This document shows positions 10,422 to 18,323 of a stretch of 64,000 bases of DNA, one piece after another. The DNA lies in NCBI RefSeq assembly GCF_006970445.1, contig NZ_CP033877.1, forward strand, positions 1,062,750-1,126,749. The letters run 5' to 3'. The notes below the pieces were generated by a model. That model saw only the letters and a list, made by a program, of their open reading frames with translations. It was not told the origin of the DNA and did no database searches. Every line of letters begins with the position of its first letter. Positions within the stretch are counted from its first letter, which is position 1. The DNA is from Stenotrophomonas maltophilia. GTDB taxonomy: Bacteria > Pseudomonadota > Gammaproteobacteria > Xanthomonadales > Xanthomonadaceae. The position numbers and the translations under genes are program-made.

Positions 10422-10908
10422 GCCCATCACGCCCGCGCCGGATCCTGCTGCCCCGGCCATCCGTCGTGACGGCACGGTCCTGGGTTTCGATGTCGGCTCG
10501 CGGCGGATCGGCGTGGCCATCGGCAGTGCCTTCGCCGCGCATGCGCGCGCGGTGGCCGTGGTCGATGTGCACGGCAATGGCCCGGACTGGACCGCGATCG
10601 AACGCCTGCTCAAGGAATGGAAGCCCGACGGTCTGGTGGTCGGCGACCCGCTGACCCTGGACGGCCAGGACCAGCCCAACCGCAAGCGCGCGCAGGGCTT
10701 CGCCCGCCAGCTGCGGGAACGCTTCAAGCTGCCGGTGGTGATGATCGACGAGCGTTCCAGCTCGGTCGAGGCTGCCCGCCGCTTCGCTGTCGAGCGCGCC
10801 GAAGGGCGCAAGCGCCGCCGTGATGCGGCCGCCCTCGATGCCGTGGCCGCGGCGGTGATCATCGACCGCTGGCTGTCGTCGCCGGACGACGCCACCCCCA
10901 TTCCCTGA
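10414..10908 (+). CDS. ruvX: RuvX/YqgF-type pre-16S rRNA nuclease
   Basis: RNase H-fold nuclease that helps mature the 5-prime end of 16S rRNA and was first described as a putative Holliday junction resolvase. Acidic active-site positions are visible in [14 protein letters not shown] (about 24-37), in the central MIDERSSS segment and in [10 protein letters not shown] near the end. The length is 164 residues, slightly longer than usual because of a proline-rich N-terminal extension of about 20. pyrB follows after 16 bases. Confidence 0.95.
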   Translation: MSEPITPAPDPAAPAIRRDGTVLGFDVGSRRIGVAIGSAFAAHARAVAVVDVHGNGPDWTAIERLLKEWKPDGLVVGDPLTLDGQDQPNRKRAQGFARQLRERFKLPVVMIDERSSSVEAARRFAVERAEGRKRRRDAAALDAVAAAVIIDRWLSSPDDATPIP

Positions 10909-10924
10909 CTGCCCGACTCCCGCC

Positions 10925-11875
10925 ATGACTGCACAGCAAATCGATGCCTCCGGACGCCTGCGCCACCTGCTGACCCTGGAGGGCCTGCCACGCGAAACCC
11001 TGCTGCAGCTGCTTGACCGGGCGGGGCAGATCCGCGATGCCGCGGTCGGCCGCGTTGGCAACAAGCGCCACGTGCTGGCCGGTTCGGCGGTGTGCACGCT
11101 GTTCTTCGAACCGTCCACGCGCACCCGCAGTTCGTTCCAGTTGGCCGCGCAGCGCCTGGGCGCCGACGTGCTGAACTTCGATGCCTCGACCTCGTCCACG
11201 CGCAAGGGCGAAACCGCCTGCGACACGCTGCGCAACCTGGAAGCAATGGGCGTGCGCGGCTTCGTGGTGCGCCACCCGGATGATGGCGCCGTGGCCGCGC
11301 TGGCCGACGCCGCGGGTGAGGGCACCGCACTGATCAACGCCGGCGACGGCCGCAGCTCGCACCCGACCCAGGGCCTGCTGGACATGCTGACCCTGCGCCA
11401 GGCCAAGGGCCCGGATTTCTCGAAGCTGAAGGTGGTGATCGTCGGCGATGTGAAGCACTCGCGCGTAGCCCGCACCGACCTGCATGCGCTGCGCACGCTG
11501 GGCGTGGGCGAGATCCGCGTGTGCGGCCCGCAGTCGCTGCTGCCGGACGACGAGACCCTGAAGGGCTGCGTGGTCGGCGATGACTTCGACGCGATGCTGG
11601 AAGGCGTCGACGCGCTGATGATGCTGCGCCTGCAGCGCGAGCGCATGGAAGAAGGCCTGGTGCCGTCGCTGGAGCAGTACCACGCCCAGTACGGACTGAC
11701 CAACGAACGCCTGGCCCGCGCCGGCAAGGATGCCGCGGTGCTGCACCCGGGTCCGATCAACCGTGGCGTGGAAGTGACCGACGACGTGGCCGACGGCCCG
11801 CAGTCGTGGGTGCTGCGCCAGGTCGCCAACGGCGTCGCCGTGCGCATGGCTGTACTGGAAACTCTGCTGGGCTGA
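10925..11875 (+). CDS. pyrB: Aspartate carbamoyltransferase catalytic chain
   Basis: Commits carbamoyl phosphate and aspartate to pyrimidine synthesis. The carbamoyl-phosphate loop FFEPSTRTRSSF is at about 60-71, SSHPTQGLLD is in the middle and the aspartate-side HPGPINRGVE near residue 280. The 316 residues are normal for the catalytic chain. No pyrI regulatory chain and no dihydroorotase-like pseudo-subunit is adjacent. It forms the end of a compact yqgE-ruvX-pyrB unit. Confidence 0.96.
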   Translation: MTAQQIDASGRLRHLLTLEGLPRETLLQLLDRAGQIRDAAVGRVGNKRHVLAGSAVCTLFFEPSTRTRSSFQLAAQRLGADVLNFDASTSSTRKGETACDTLRNLEAMGVRGFVVRHPDDGAVAALADAAGEGTALINAGDGRSSHPTQGLLDMLTLRQAKGPDFSKLKVVIVGDVKHSRVARTDLHALRTLGVGEIRVCGPQSLLPDDETLKGCVVGDDFDAMLEGVDALMMLRLQRERMEEGLVPSLEQYHAQYGLTNERLARAGKDAAVLHPGPINRGVEVTDDVADGPQSWVLRQVANGVAVRMAVLETLLG

Positions 11876-11944
11876 CCGCCCTGGTGGGTGCAAATCTTGG
11901 GTGACACGCTCACCGCTCGGCTTGTCCGCGCACCGCTCTGGTAG

Positions 11945-11963
11945 ATGCCAACCTTGGTTGGCA
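11945..11963. repeat. REP palindrome on the 3-prime side of the RAYT gene
   Basis: TGCCAACC-TT-GGTTGGCA headed by GTAGA. It abuts the stop codon of the transposase remnant. It is the inverted counterpart of the copies at 12521-12538 and 12556-12573, so the remnant sits between cognate REPs. Confidence 0.85.
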
Positions 11964-12454
11964 CTATCCATCCGCGCCCATGTCGTCGAACCGATCACAC
12001 AAGGCTTCGAGCTCCCATTCGCACCATGCATGGGGAAATTGCCCCAACCGCGTCGTCAGCCCGGCCCTGATCGGATTTCCCAACAGGTACATCGCATGCC
12101 GGTGCAACGATTCGTCAGAGCGGATCGCATGATCGTGATAGCAGGCCTGCCAGAAGCGCCCGGCTCGCCCCAGCAGCCGGTTTGCCTGCTGGGCTGTTCG
12201 CGACTTGAAACGCTTCATGACGGTTTCCCGTGACCGGCGCGCAGTTCGGCCAGCCAGTGGATGTGGTCTGGCATGACCACGTAGGCAATCGAGCGGGTGA
12301 AGCCTTCCTGATCAAGTCGCTGGAACTCCCGCGCTACGAGGGCGGCGACATCGTCGCTGGCGAGCAGCGGCGCGCGGCCTGTCACCACCGTAGTGAGGAT
12401 GTAGCTGAGCCCAACGCTGGAGCGGCGACCGATCAGGAGTCTGGTGTTCTGCAT
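11964..12454 (-). pseudogene. REP-associated tyrosine transposase (RAYT), frameshifted
   Basis: A Y1/HUH-type transposase family that is thought to mobilise REP palindromes. The first part (from ATG 12454, 79 codons) carries the HUH pair H64 and H66 in MPDHIHWL. It ends in TGA at 12215-12217. The rest is open in the other frame from ATG 12218 (84 codons), with the likely catalytic tyrosine in FWQACYHDH and the family tail YLLGNPIRAGL. A one-base loss near GGGAAACC explains the break. The ATGA overlap could allow coupled translation, but both catalytic halves would then be separate proteins. REPs flank both sides. Confidence 0.85.
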
Positions 12455-12520
12455 GGAGCAAGCATGTGCGTGCCTTCTTGCCGTGAACATCAGGAAATGG
12501 TCTGGATTCGGGTAGGCCAG

Positions 12521-12638
12521 TGCCAACCAAGGTTGGCAGCTACCAGAGCAGTCAATGCCAACCAAGGTTGGCACTCACCGAAAGCAGGTTCCAACCTTAG
12601 TGGGTACCTACCCAAACCAGGCTCCAACCTTGGTGGGC
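12521..12638. repeat. Cluster of REP palindromes upstream of RAYT
   Basis: Two perfect copies of TGCCAACCAAGGTTGGCA (12521-12538 and 12556-12573) are followed by decayed copies with TCCAACCTTAGTGGG and TCCAACCTTGGTGGG up to about 12638. Together with 11945-11963 they bracket the transposase remnant. The remaining bases of this 200-base gap show nothing else. Confidence 0.85.
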
Positions 12639-12656
12639 AACCAGCGGACGCTAGGG

Positions 12657-13454
12657 TCAGCGCTTCTGCGCGAACAGCCATTCCCACATCGCCGGGTCCG
12701 CATACGTGGCATCCCAGGCATTGTGGTTGCCTTCCGGGAACTCGGTGTAGCGCACGTCACGCGCGTTGGCGCTCTGGAATGCGGCATGCAGCCTGCGGTC
12801 GTCGTCCGGCGGCACCACGTCATCCAGCGCACCGTGGAAGATCCAGATGGGGGTGTGCTGAAGGCGTTTGGCGATCACGGCATACGGATCGGATTCCTGG
12901 GCCACCTGTTCGACGAACAGGGTCGGCCGCTTCGCGCGCGGTGCGAACACGGCACCGCACACCGGCACGAGCGCGGCAAAGCGGTGCGGGTTATCCAGCG
13001 CAATGTTCCAGCTGCCGTAGCCGCCCATCGACATGCCGGTCAGGTACTGGCGCGTCGGGTCGGCACCGAACTCGGCAATGGTCGCGTCCAACGCGGCCAC
13101 CGCCATGCGGTTGTTGCGGCCGCTCCATTCCGAATGGCGCGGTGCCTGCGGGAACACCACCAGGGCAGGGAAGTTGGGATGCTCGCGCAGGTAGGGGCCC
13201 AGCCCGGCGTGCGTCTGCTTGACGCCATCGCCGCCGCGCTCACCGGAGCCGTGCAGGAACAGGATGACCGGGAGGTTGGTGGGAGCGCCGGCCTGCACGC
13301 CGGCCGGAATGAACACCTGATAGTAGGCGGTCTCTCCGTCCACCTTCACGGCACGGCCTTCAAAGCGACCACGTGCGCTGTCCGGCATCGAGGCGCAGCC
13401 GGTCATCATCAGGACCGCCAGCAAGGGCAGCCAGCGCGAAATCGAACGGAGCAT
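12657..13454 (-). CDS. Lipoprotein alpha/beta hydrolase (esterase/peptidase type)
   Basis: A 265-residue secreted lipoprotein. The signal peptide ends in the lipobox MMTGC with acylation at C20. The hydrolase fold follows: oxyanion segment LFLHGSGERGG at about 65-75, nucleophile S142 in GMSMGG, likely acid D211 or D212 in HGALDD, and H244 in EGNHNAW. It resembles PHB-depolymerase or LpqC-like and prolyl-oligopeptidase-like esterases, which cleave polyester or aryl-ester bonds. The substrate is unknown. There is no obvious operon partner. Confidence 0.85.
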   Translation of the reverse strand: MLRSISRWLPLLAVLMMTGCASMPDSARGRFEGRAVKVDGETAYYQVFIPAGVQAGAPTNLPVILFLHGSGERGGDGVKQTHAGLGPYLREHPNFPALVVFPQAPRHSEWSGRNNRMAVAALDATIAEFGADPTRQYLTGMSMGGYGSWNIALDNPHRFAALVPVCGAVFAPRAKRPTLFVEQVAQESDPYAVIAKRLQHTPIWIFHGALDDVVPPDDDRRLHAAFQSANARDVRYTEFPEGNHNAWDATYADPAMWEWLFAQKR

Positions 13455-13525
13455 GGCGTGTCCCAGGGCAGCGAGGTCAGCTGCATCCTAGTCCGCCGCA
13501 GGTCAACGCGGCATCATGCGCCGCA

Positions 13526-13792
13526 TCACTGCGGGCGCGGGAAACTGGCAATGATGTCCAGCTGCTCCTGTGCTTCGGCATTGCCTTCGGCGGCCGCGGC
13601 CTGCACCTGTGCCATGTCCGGGTGCAGCACCACCAGCAACGGGTTTTCGCAGACCGGGCAGTCGTACTCGGTGGCGTCCTCGTCCAGCTCCATCACCATG
13701 GCGCGCGAGCAGCCCTTCCATTCGCAGGCCGGGCAGGTGTGCTGCTGGTCGCGCCAGCCGGGCTGGAAGTAGTTTTCGATCGTTGTTGCCAT
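13526..13792 (-). CDS. Small zinc-ribbon protein
   Basis: An 88-residue soluble protein with a four-cysteine ribbon, C20-x2-C23 and C45-x2-C48 (CPAC and CPVC), an acidic linker between them and an Ala/Glu-rich helical tail. I do not recognise a named family. The start is ATG 13792; a longer frame from 13807 has no better ribosome site. Metal binding is inferred from the spacing. Confidence 0.7.
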   Translation of the reverse strand: MATTIENYFQPGWRDQQHTCPACEWKGCSRAMVMELDEDATEYDCPVCENPLLVVLHPDMAQVQAAAAEGNAEAQEQLDIIASFPRPQ

Positions 13793-13815
13793 GGGATGTT
13801 CCAGCAAGGGAAGCG

Positions 13816-13842
13816 GATCAGAGCCCCGCGTGGCGGGGATCC
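13816..13842. repeat. Palindrome after mgtE (GGATC-type)
   Basis: CCCCGC-GTG-GCGGGG within a wider GGATCa...gGATCC frame, 14 bases beyond the mgtE stop. It resembles the GGATC(C/T)-type repeats at 15332 and 17909 and may act as a transcript end. Confidence 0.55.
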
Positions 13843-13855
13843 GACCCTGCGGGGA

Positions 13856-15217
13856 TCAGTGCAGCAGCACCAGGGTGGCCAGGCCGAGGAAGGTGAAGAA
13901 GCCCATCGAGTCGGTCACGGCAGTCAGGAAGATGCCGCTGGCCAGCGCCGGGTCGAAGCCGAAGCGTTTCAGGGTCAGTGGCACCAGCACGCCGGCCAGT
14001 GCCGCAAACAGCAGATTGCAGGTCAGTGCGATGGCGATCACCGCCGACAGCCCGGGCGAGTGGAACCAGGCCAGCACGATCAGGCCCAGGATCGAGCCGA
14101 GCAGCAGGCCATTGAGCGCGGCCACCCGCACTTCCTTCCACAGCAGCGTGCGCGCGTTGGAGGCACCCACCTGGCCCAGTGCCAGGCCGCGCACCATCAG
14201 CGCCAGTACCTGGGTGCCGGCATTGCCACCCAGGCCAGCCACGATCGGCATCAGCACCGCCAGCGCCACCAGCTTGTCGATCGTGCCCTCGAAGTGGCCG
14301 ACCACGCTGGAGGCCAGGAAGGCCGTGCACAGGTTCACTGACAGCCACATCAGGCGGCGGCGCATGGCGCGCCAGACCGGGCTGAACAGGTCCTCGTCCT
14401 CGTCCAGGCCGGCGGCGCCCAGCGCCTGGTGCTCGGCCTGGCCACGGATGATGTCGACCACGTCATCGATGGTGATGCGACCGACCAGGATGTTGTTCTC
14501 ATCCACCACCGGGGCGGAGATCCAGTCATGGTCGGAGAACTGGCGGGCGACTTCCTGGTCGCTCTCGCCGACGTCGATGGCCGGCTGCTCGTCGTCGATC
14601 AGGCGGTTGATCGGGGTGGTGTCCTCGTGGGTCACCAGTGCCGCCAGCGACACCCGGCCGAGGTACTGATGGCGCCGGCTGACCACGAACAGGTGGTCGG
14701 TGTGGTCCGGCAGTTCGCCGCGCAGGCGCAGGTAGCGCAGCACCACGTCGACGTTGACGTCGGCGCGCACGGTTACCACGTCCGGGTTCATCAGGCGGCC
14801 GGCGCTGTCCTCGGGATAGGACAGCACCTGTTCCAGGCGCTCGCGGTTCTCGCGGTCCATCGACTTGAGGACTTCGTCGATGACCGTATCCGGCAGGTCT
14901 TCGACCAGATCTGCCAGATCGTCGATGTCCAGGTCTTCGACCGCGGCGATGATCTCGTCCGGGTCCATGTCCGCGAGCAGGCTTTCGCGCACGTCTTCGC
15001 CGACGTGGACCAGAACCTCGCCGTCATCTTCCGGATCAACCAGGCCCCACACCACCTCGCGCTTGCCCGGCGGCAGCGATTCAAGCAGGTTGCCGATCTC
15101 GGCCGGGGCCAGGGTATTGACCAGGCGACGCACCGGGCCCAGCCGGCCGCTGTCCAGTGCATCGGACAACATCCGCAGTTGGCGCGCAGTCTTGTCGTGG
15201 CGTACAGCTTCAGCCAT
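13856..15217 (-). CDS. mgtE: MgtE-type magnesium transporter
   Basis: Mg2+-gated channel in the inner membrane. The 453 residues contain the acidic N domain (about 25-130, with DIDDLADLVEDLP), a CBS pair (about 140-260) and five transmembrane helices (about 285-453). The pore motif PIVAGLGGNAGTQ is present. ATG 15217 follows GGGAGC; an upstream in-frame start is less likely. It ends the regulatory PTS gene row, the usual xanthomonad arrangement. Confidence 0.95.
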   Translation of the reverse strand: MAEAVRHDKTARQLRMLSDALDSGRLGPVRRLVNTLAPAEIGNLLESLPPGKREVVWGLVDPEDDGEVLVHVGEDVRESLLADMDPDEIIAAVEDLDIDDLADLVEDLPDTVIDEVLKSMDRENRERLEQVLSYPEDSAGRLMNPDVVTVRADVNVDVVLRYLRLRGELPDHTDHLFVVSRRHQYLGRVSLAALVTHEDTTPINRLIDDEQPAIDVGESDQEVARQFSDHDWISAPVVDENNILVGRITIDDVVDIIRGQAEHQALGAAGLDEDEDLFSPVWRAMRRRLMWLSVNLCTAFLASSVVGHFEGTIDKLVALAVLMPIVAGLGGNAGTQVLALMVRGLALGQVGASNARTLLWKEVRVAALNGLLLGSILGLIVLAWFHSPGLSAVIAIALTCNLLFAALAGVLVPLTLKRFGFDPALASGIFLTAVTDSMGFFTFLGLATLVLLH

Positions 15218-15331
15218 CGCAGCTCCCGCGGGATGAGAAAAGCCGCGATCCCGGCAAGGATGCGGCAACAGGGGTGTTCAGCGCGTCATTATCGCAAGGG
15301 GATGTTGCAACGCATACCCCGACGGGAGGCT

Positions 15332-15372
15332 GGGGCCAGATCCCTTTTCCACAGGAAAAGGGATCTGGCCCC
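15332..15372. repeat. Perfect 19-base inverted repeat (GGATCTGGCCCC family)
   Basis: The left arm begins GGGGCCAGATCCC and the right arm ends GGGATCTGGCCCC. The arms are perfectly complementary around a 3-base loop. It lies between the EI stop and the mgtE start. A second copy with sequence changes lies at 17909-17949. On the minus strand it could end the PTS transcript, though no clear U-run follows. Confidence 0.8.
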
Positions 15373-15404
15373 GCGCGTGCATGCCCGGCGAATCAGCAGG
15401 GCGC

Positions 15405-17174
15405 TCAGGGTGTATCGGCCACCAGCGCCAGCCAGCGTTCGATGGCGCGGCGGTCGCGCGCGGCCAGCAGCTTCGGTGCGCGGGCACGCAGCACGGACAG
15501 GTCGGCTTCGCGGATCGCGCGGCGCACCTCCAGCAACGTGCCGGGGTGCAGGCTGAACTCGCTCAGGCCAAGCGCCAGCAGCAGCGGGGTCATCCGGGCA
15601 TCACCGGCCATCTCGCCGCAGACCGCCACCGGGATGCGGTGGCGTGCGCCGGTCTCGATCACCATCTGCAACAGCCGCAGCACCGCCGGGTGCAACGGCG
15701 AATACAGTTCCCCCAGCGCCTCGTTGTTGCGGTCGGCGGCCAGCAGGTACTGCACCAGGTCATTGGTGCCGATCGACAGGAAGTCGACCAGGTCGATGAA
15801 GCTTTCCAGTGCCAGTGCCGCCGCCGGGACTTCGATCATCGCGCCCAGCGGCACGTGCTCGGACACCATGTGGCCTTCGCCGCGCAGCTGTTCACCCAGC
15901 TTGAGCATGCGCCGGCGCACCGCCAGCAGTTCCTCGCGGGTGCTGACCATCGGTACCAGCACGCGCAGCTTGCCGTAGGCCGAGGCGCGCAGGATCGCGC
16001 GCAGCTGGGTGTCGGCCACCTTGGGCCGTGCCAGCGACAGGCGCACGCCGCGCAGGCCCAGTGCCGGGTTTTCTTCGTTGCTCAGGGTCAGGCCGGTGCG
16101 ATCGGCCTTGTCGGCACCCAGGTCGAGCGTGCGGATGGTCACCGGCCGACCGCTCATGCCCAGCGCGGCATCGCGATAGGTCTGGAACTGTTCTTCTTCG
16201 TCCGGCAGTTCGTTGCGCTGCAGGAACAGGAATTCGGTGCGGTACAGGCCCAGTCCCTGCGCACCCAGCGCATGCGCCTGGGTGACGTCCTCCAGCGATT
16301 CGGCGTTGGCCAGCAGGGCGATGTCGACCTGGTCGCGGGTACGGCTGGGCTTGCTGCGCAGGCGGCCAAGCTCGCGCTGCTCGCGCGCGTGCTCTTTCAG
16401 GCGCGCGCGGTAGTCACGCAGGTTGTCGGCCAGCGGGTTGGCGGTGATGCTGCCGTCGGCACCATCGATGATCAGCACGTCGCCGTCGGCAACGCGGCTG
16501 AGCAACTGCGGCACGTTGACGATCAGGGGCAGGTGCAGGCTGCGCGCCAGAATCGCGCTGTGCGACAGCGCGCTGCCGGCGGCAGTGACGATGCCGACCA
16601 CGCCCTGCGCCTGCAGCTGTGCCAGTTCGGATGGAGCGATGTTGTCGCAGACCAGGATCTCGCCGGCCAGGCCCTTCATCACTGGAGGGCGTTCGGGTTG
16701 CAGGAAGGCGTGGATGCGCCCGATCACATGGTCGAGATCGTCCATGCGGCTCTTCAGGTAGGCATCGTCCATGCCATCGAAGACCTTGGCCAGGCGGTCA
16801 CGCTGCAGGCGCAGCGCGTAGCCGGCACTGTACGGGCCGCTGCGGATCAGTTCGTCCAGGCCATACAGCAGCTCGGGGTCGTCCAGCAGCAACGCGTGCA
16901 GGTCGAGGAACTCGCCCACTTCCTGGTTCAGTGCGCCATGCAGGCGCTGACGCAGTTCGTGCATTTCCGTACGCGCGGCATCCAGCGCACGGTGCAGGCG
17001 GGCCAGTTCGGCCTCGACCTGATGGGCGGCCACGCGCTGCTCGGCCACTTCCAGTGCATGCGGCAGTCGCACGCGTGCCCGGCCCATCGCCGTTCCGCGC
17101 GCGGCGCCGTGGCCGGCCAACAGCTGTACCGGCCGTTGGCCGGAGGGGAGCTGGCCGGCGCGTGCGCGTGGCAC
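15405..17174 (-). CDS. ptsI: Phosphoenolpyruvate-protein phosphotransferase (EI)
   Basis: Starts the phosphorelay by moving phosphate from PEP to HPr. The start is GTG and the length is 589 residues. Phospho-histidine H205 is in GSALSHSAILARSLHLP and the active-site cysteine is in AVCGEMAGD near residue 518. There is no N-terminal GAF domain, so it is not PtsP. HPr is just two bases upstream. No sugar-specific permease is nearby, so with HprK and the two EIIA proteins it probably forms a regulatory PTS. Confidence 0.92.
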   Translation of the reverse strand: MPRARAGQLPSGQRPVQLLAGHGAARGTAMGRARVRLPHALEVAEQRVAAHQVEAELARLHRALDAARTEMHELRQRLHGALNQEVGEFLDLHALLLDDPELLYGLDELIRSGPYSAGYALRLQRDRLAKVFDGMDDAYLKSRMDDLDHVIGRIHAFLQPERPPVMKGLAGEILVCDNIAPSELAQLQAQGVVGIVTAAGSALSHSAILARSLHLPLIVNVPQLLSRVADGDVLIIDGADGSITANPLADNLRDYRARLKEHAREQRELGRLRSKPSRTRDQVDIALLANAESLEDVTQAHALGAQGLGLYRTEFLFLQRNELPDEEEQFQTYRDAALGMSGRPVTIRTLDLGADKADRTGLTLSNEENPALGLRGVRLSLARPKVADTQLRAILRASAYGKLRVLVPMVSTREELLAVRRRMLKLGEQLRGEGHMVSEHVPLGAMIEVPAAALALESFIDLVDFLSIGTNDLVQYLLAADRNNEALGELYSPLHPAVLRLLQMVIETGARHRIPVAVCGEMAGDARMTPLLLALGLSEFSLHPGTLLEVRRAIREADLSVLRARAPKLLAARDRRAIERWLALVADTP

Positions 17175-17176
17175 GC

Positions 17177-17446
17177 TCAGCTGTCCTCGTCGAAGCGGCG
17201 TTCGAACAGGCCGACTACCGCCTCCATGGCAGCGGCTTCATCTTCGCCGTTGATGCGCACGGTGACCGGGGTGCCCTGGCCGGCGGCCAGCAGCATCACG
17301 CCCATGATGCTCTTGGCGTTGATCTCACGGCCCTTGGCGGCCATGGTCACGTTGCAGCGGAACGGCGCCAGGGTCTGCACCAGCTTGGCGGTGGCCCGGG
17401 CATGCAGGCCCAGGCGGTTGCTGACGGTGAGTTCTCGTTCAAGCAT
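17177..17446 (-). CDS. ptsH: Phosphocarrier protein HPr
   Basis: An 89-residue phosphocarrier. The EI-phosphorylated histidine is H15 in NRLGLHARATAK. The regulatory serine is S46 in INAKSIMGVM, the target expected for HPr kinase, whose gene lies 1.8 kb upstream on the same strand. Its start overlaps the end of the EIIA gene by eight bases. Confidence 0.96.
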   Translation of the reverse strand: MLERELTVSNRLGLHARATAKLVQTLAPFRCNVTMAAKGREINAKSIMGVMLLAAGQGTPVTVRINGEDEAAAMEAVVGLFERRFDEDS

Positions 17447-17831
17447 CGTCGACTATCGCTCCATTACGGGTACCCGCCGCGGCTGTGGCGGGCAGTTGAT
17501 CCAGTCCCTGTTCCGGATAATTCATCACCCGCAGCAACATCGGCAGGCTCAGCGCCGACACCCGGCGAACCGGGGTCCCCAGCCGGGCCAGCTGCCCGGC
17601 AAGGTTGGCGGGGCTGGCGCCGTACAGGTCGGTCAGGATCAGCACGCCCTCACCACTGTCGACCCGCCGCAGAGCGGCCGAGGCGAGCGGGAGCAGGGCG
17701 TCCATGTCTGCGTCGAACGGTACTTCGAAAGCTTCGGTTTTCAGCGGCAATTGCCGCAGGAGCCGGGTCGCCACGTCAAGCAGGGCGGTCCCGACCCCGG
17801 GATGTGTTACGAGGAGAATGCCACAGGTCAT
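17439..17831 (-). CDS. EIIA protein of the mannose-type PTS
   Basis: A 130-residue stand-alone EIIA-Man domain. The phosphorylatable histidine is H10 in GILLVTHPGVG, and the family segment ILTDLYGASPANLA is present. No IIB, IIC or IID partner is found, so transport is unlikely. The protein probably takes phosphate from HPr for signalling, as in other proteobacteria with HprK. It is cotranscribed with ptsH. Confidence 0.93.
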   Translation of the reverse strand: MTCGILLVTHPGVGTALLDVATRLLRQLPLKTEAFEVPFDADMDALLPLASAALRRVDSGEGVLILTDLYGASPANLAGQLARLGTPVRRVSALSLPMLLRVMNYPEQGLDQLPATAAAGTRNGAIVDDA

Positions 17832-17908
17832 TACTGCACGTTAACAGGTCAAGGTGAATCGGCGATAGCAGCAGATGAGGGGTACTGTGTCCCGTATTCA
17901 GCGTTACC

Positions 17909-17949
17909 GGGGTCAGGGCCCTTTTCCCCTGGAAAAGGGATCCGACCCC
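17909..17949. repeat. Inverted repeat, diverged copy of the 15332 element
   Basis: Arms start GGGGTCAGGGCCC and end GGGATCCGACCCC around TTTTCCCCTGGAAAA. Several positions differ between arms, unlike the perfect copy at 15332-15372. Confidence 0.7.
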
Positions 17950-17978
17950 ATGCGTTTTTCGATGCCTGACCGGGATTC

Positions 17979-18022
17979 ATCCACGCATGGCGTGGATCTA
18001 CTGTGTCGACCAAGGTCGACAC
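17979..18022. repeat. Two adjacent REP palindromes
   Basis: ATCCACGCATGGCGTGGAT followed by CTAC (17979-18001) is directly followed by GTGTCGACCAAGGTCGACAC (18003-18022). They belong to two different GTAG-headed families, each found elsewhere in the window. Confidence 0.85.
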
Positions 18023-18050
18023 CCACCAACAGCACACGGAATCTGTCAGA

Positions 18051-18234
18051 GGCGGGGCGGTGTGGGTGGGCAGGACCGTTGGCGCCATGGATGGCGCCAT
18101 CGAGCCCCCAGGGGTGAGGGCGCTTTGCTTGCGAAGCACTGCTTCGCAAGCGCCCGAACGCACAGCCGCCAGCGGCTGGGCCGGACCGCGGAGCGGGGTT
18201 TACGGCGTGTCCTGCCTACCCACACCGCCTCGCC
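18051..18234. repeat. Large conserved-core hairpin, copy A (long variant)
   Basis: Outer arms of 26 bases (18051-18076 and 18209-18234) match at 24 positions; both differences would be G-U pairs in RNA. The inner core starts with GTTGGCGCCATGGATGGCGC followed by CATCGAG, as in the copy at 36498. Unlike the other two copies it has an internal hairpin at 18118-18155 (GCTTGCGAAGC/GCTTCGCAAGC). CTGTCAGA precedes the left arm, as at 36491. Confidence 0.75.
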
Positions 18235-18267
18235 ATCCCTCGGAATGCCGCTTTTGCTGTTGCTGTT

Positions 18268-18290
18268 GCCGGCCAGCGGCCGGCACTACC
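18268..18290. repeat. SMAG-type REP palindrome
   Basis: GCCGGCCAGCGGCCGGC followed by ACTACC, the same as at 7366-7388. It is preceded by a GCTTTTGCTGTTGCTGTT stretch and lies just beyond the rapZ stop. Confidence 0.85.
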
Positions 18291-18323
18291 AGCGGGTGCC
18301 GGGCGCAGCCCGGCCGACCACCT

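Larger units (their letters stand above)
17832..18323. other. 492-base non-coding gap with stacked palindromes
   Basis: Between rapZ and the EIIA gene, all on the minus strand. It holds, in order, a GGATC-type inverted repeat (17909-17949), two REP palindromes (17979-18001 and 18003-18022), a large conserved-core hairpin (18051-18234) and an SMAG REP (18268-18290). I see no credible gene in it. The gap may split the rapZ and EIIA-HPr-EI transcripts. Confidence 0.8.

Noticed and set aside
12190..12220. Programmed -1 frameshifting in the RAYT gene
   Set aside because: GGGAAAC looks like a slippery heptamer but is in the wrong phase with respect to the first reading frame, and no strong stem follows. 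A one-base loss is simpler.
11876..12660. A CRISPR-like array of repeats
   Set aside because: The repeats are palindromic REPs with irregular spacing and decayed copies, separated by a transposase remnant. No cas genes are present.
15157..15978. Serine/arginine-rich frame over the mgtE-EI gap
   Set aside because: Most of it is antisense to EI. The part in the gap translates a perfect inverted repeat.
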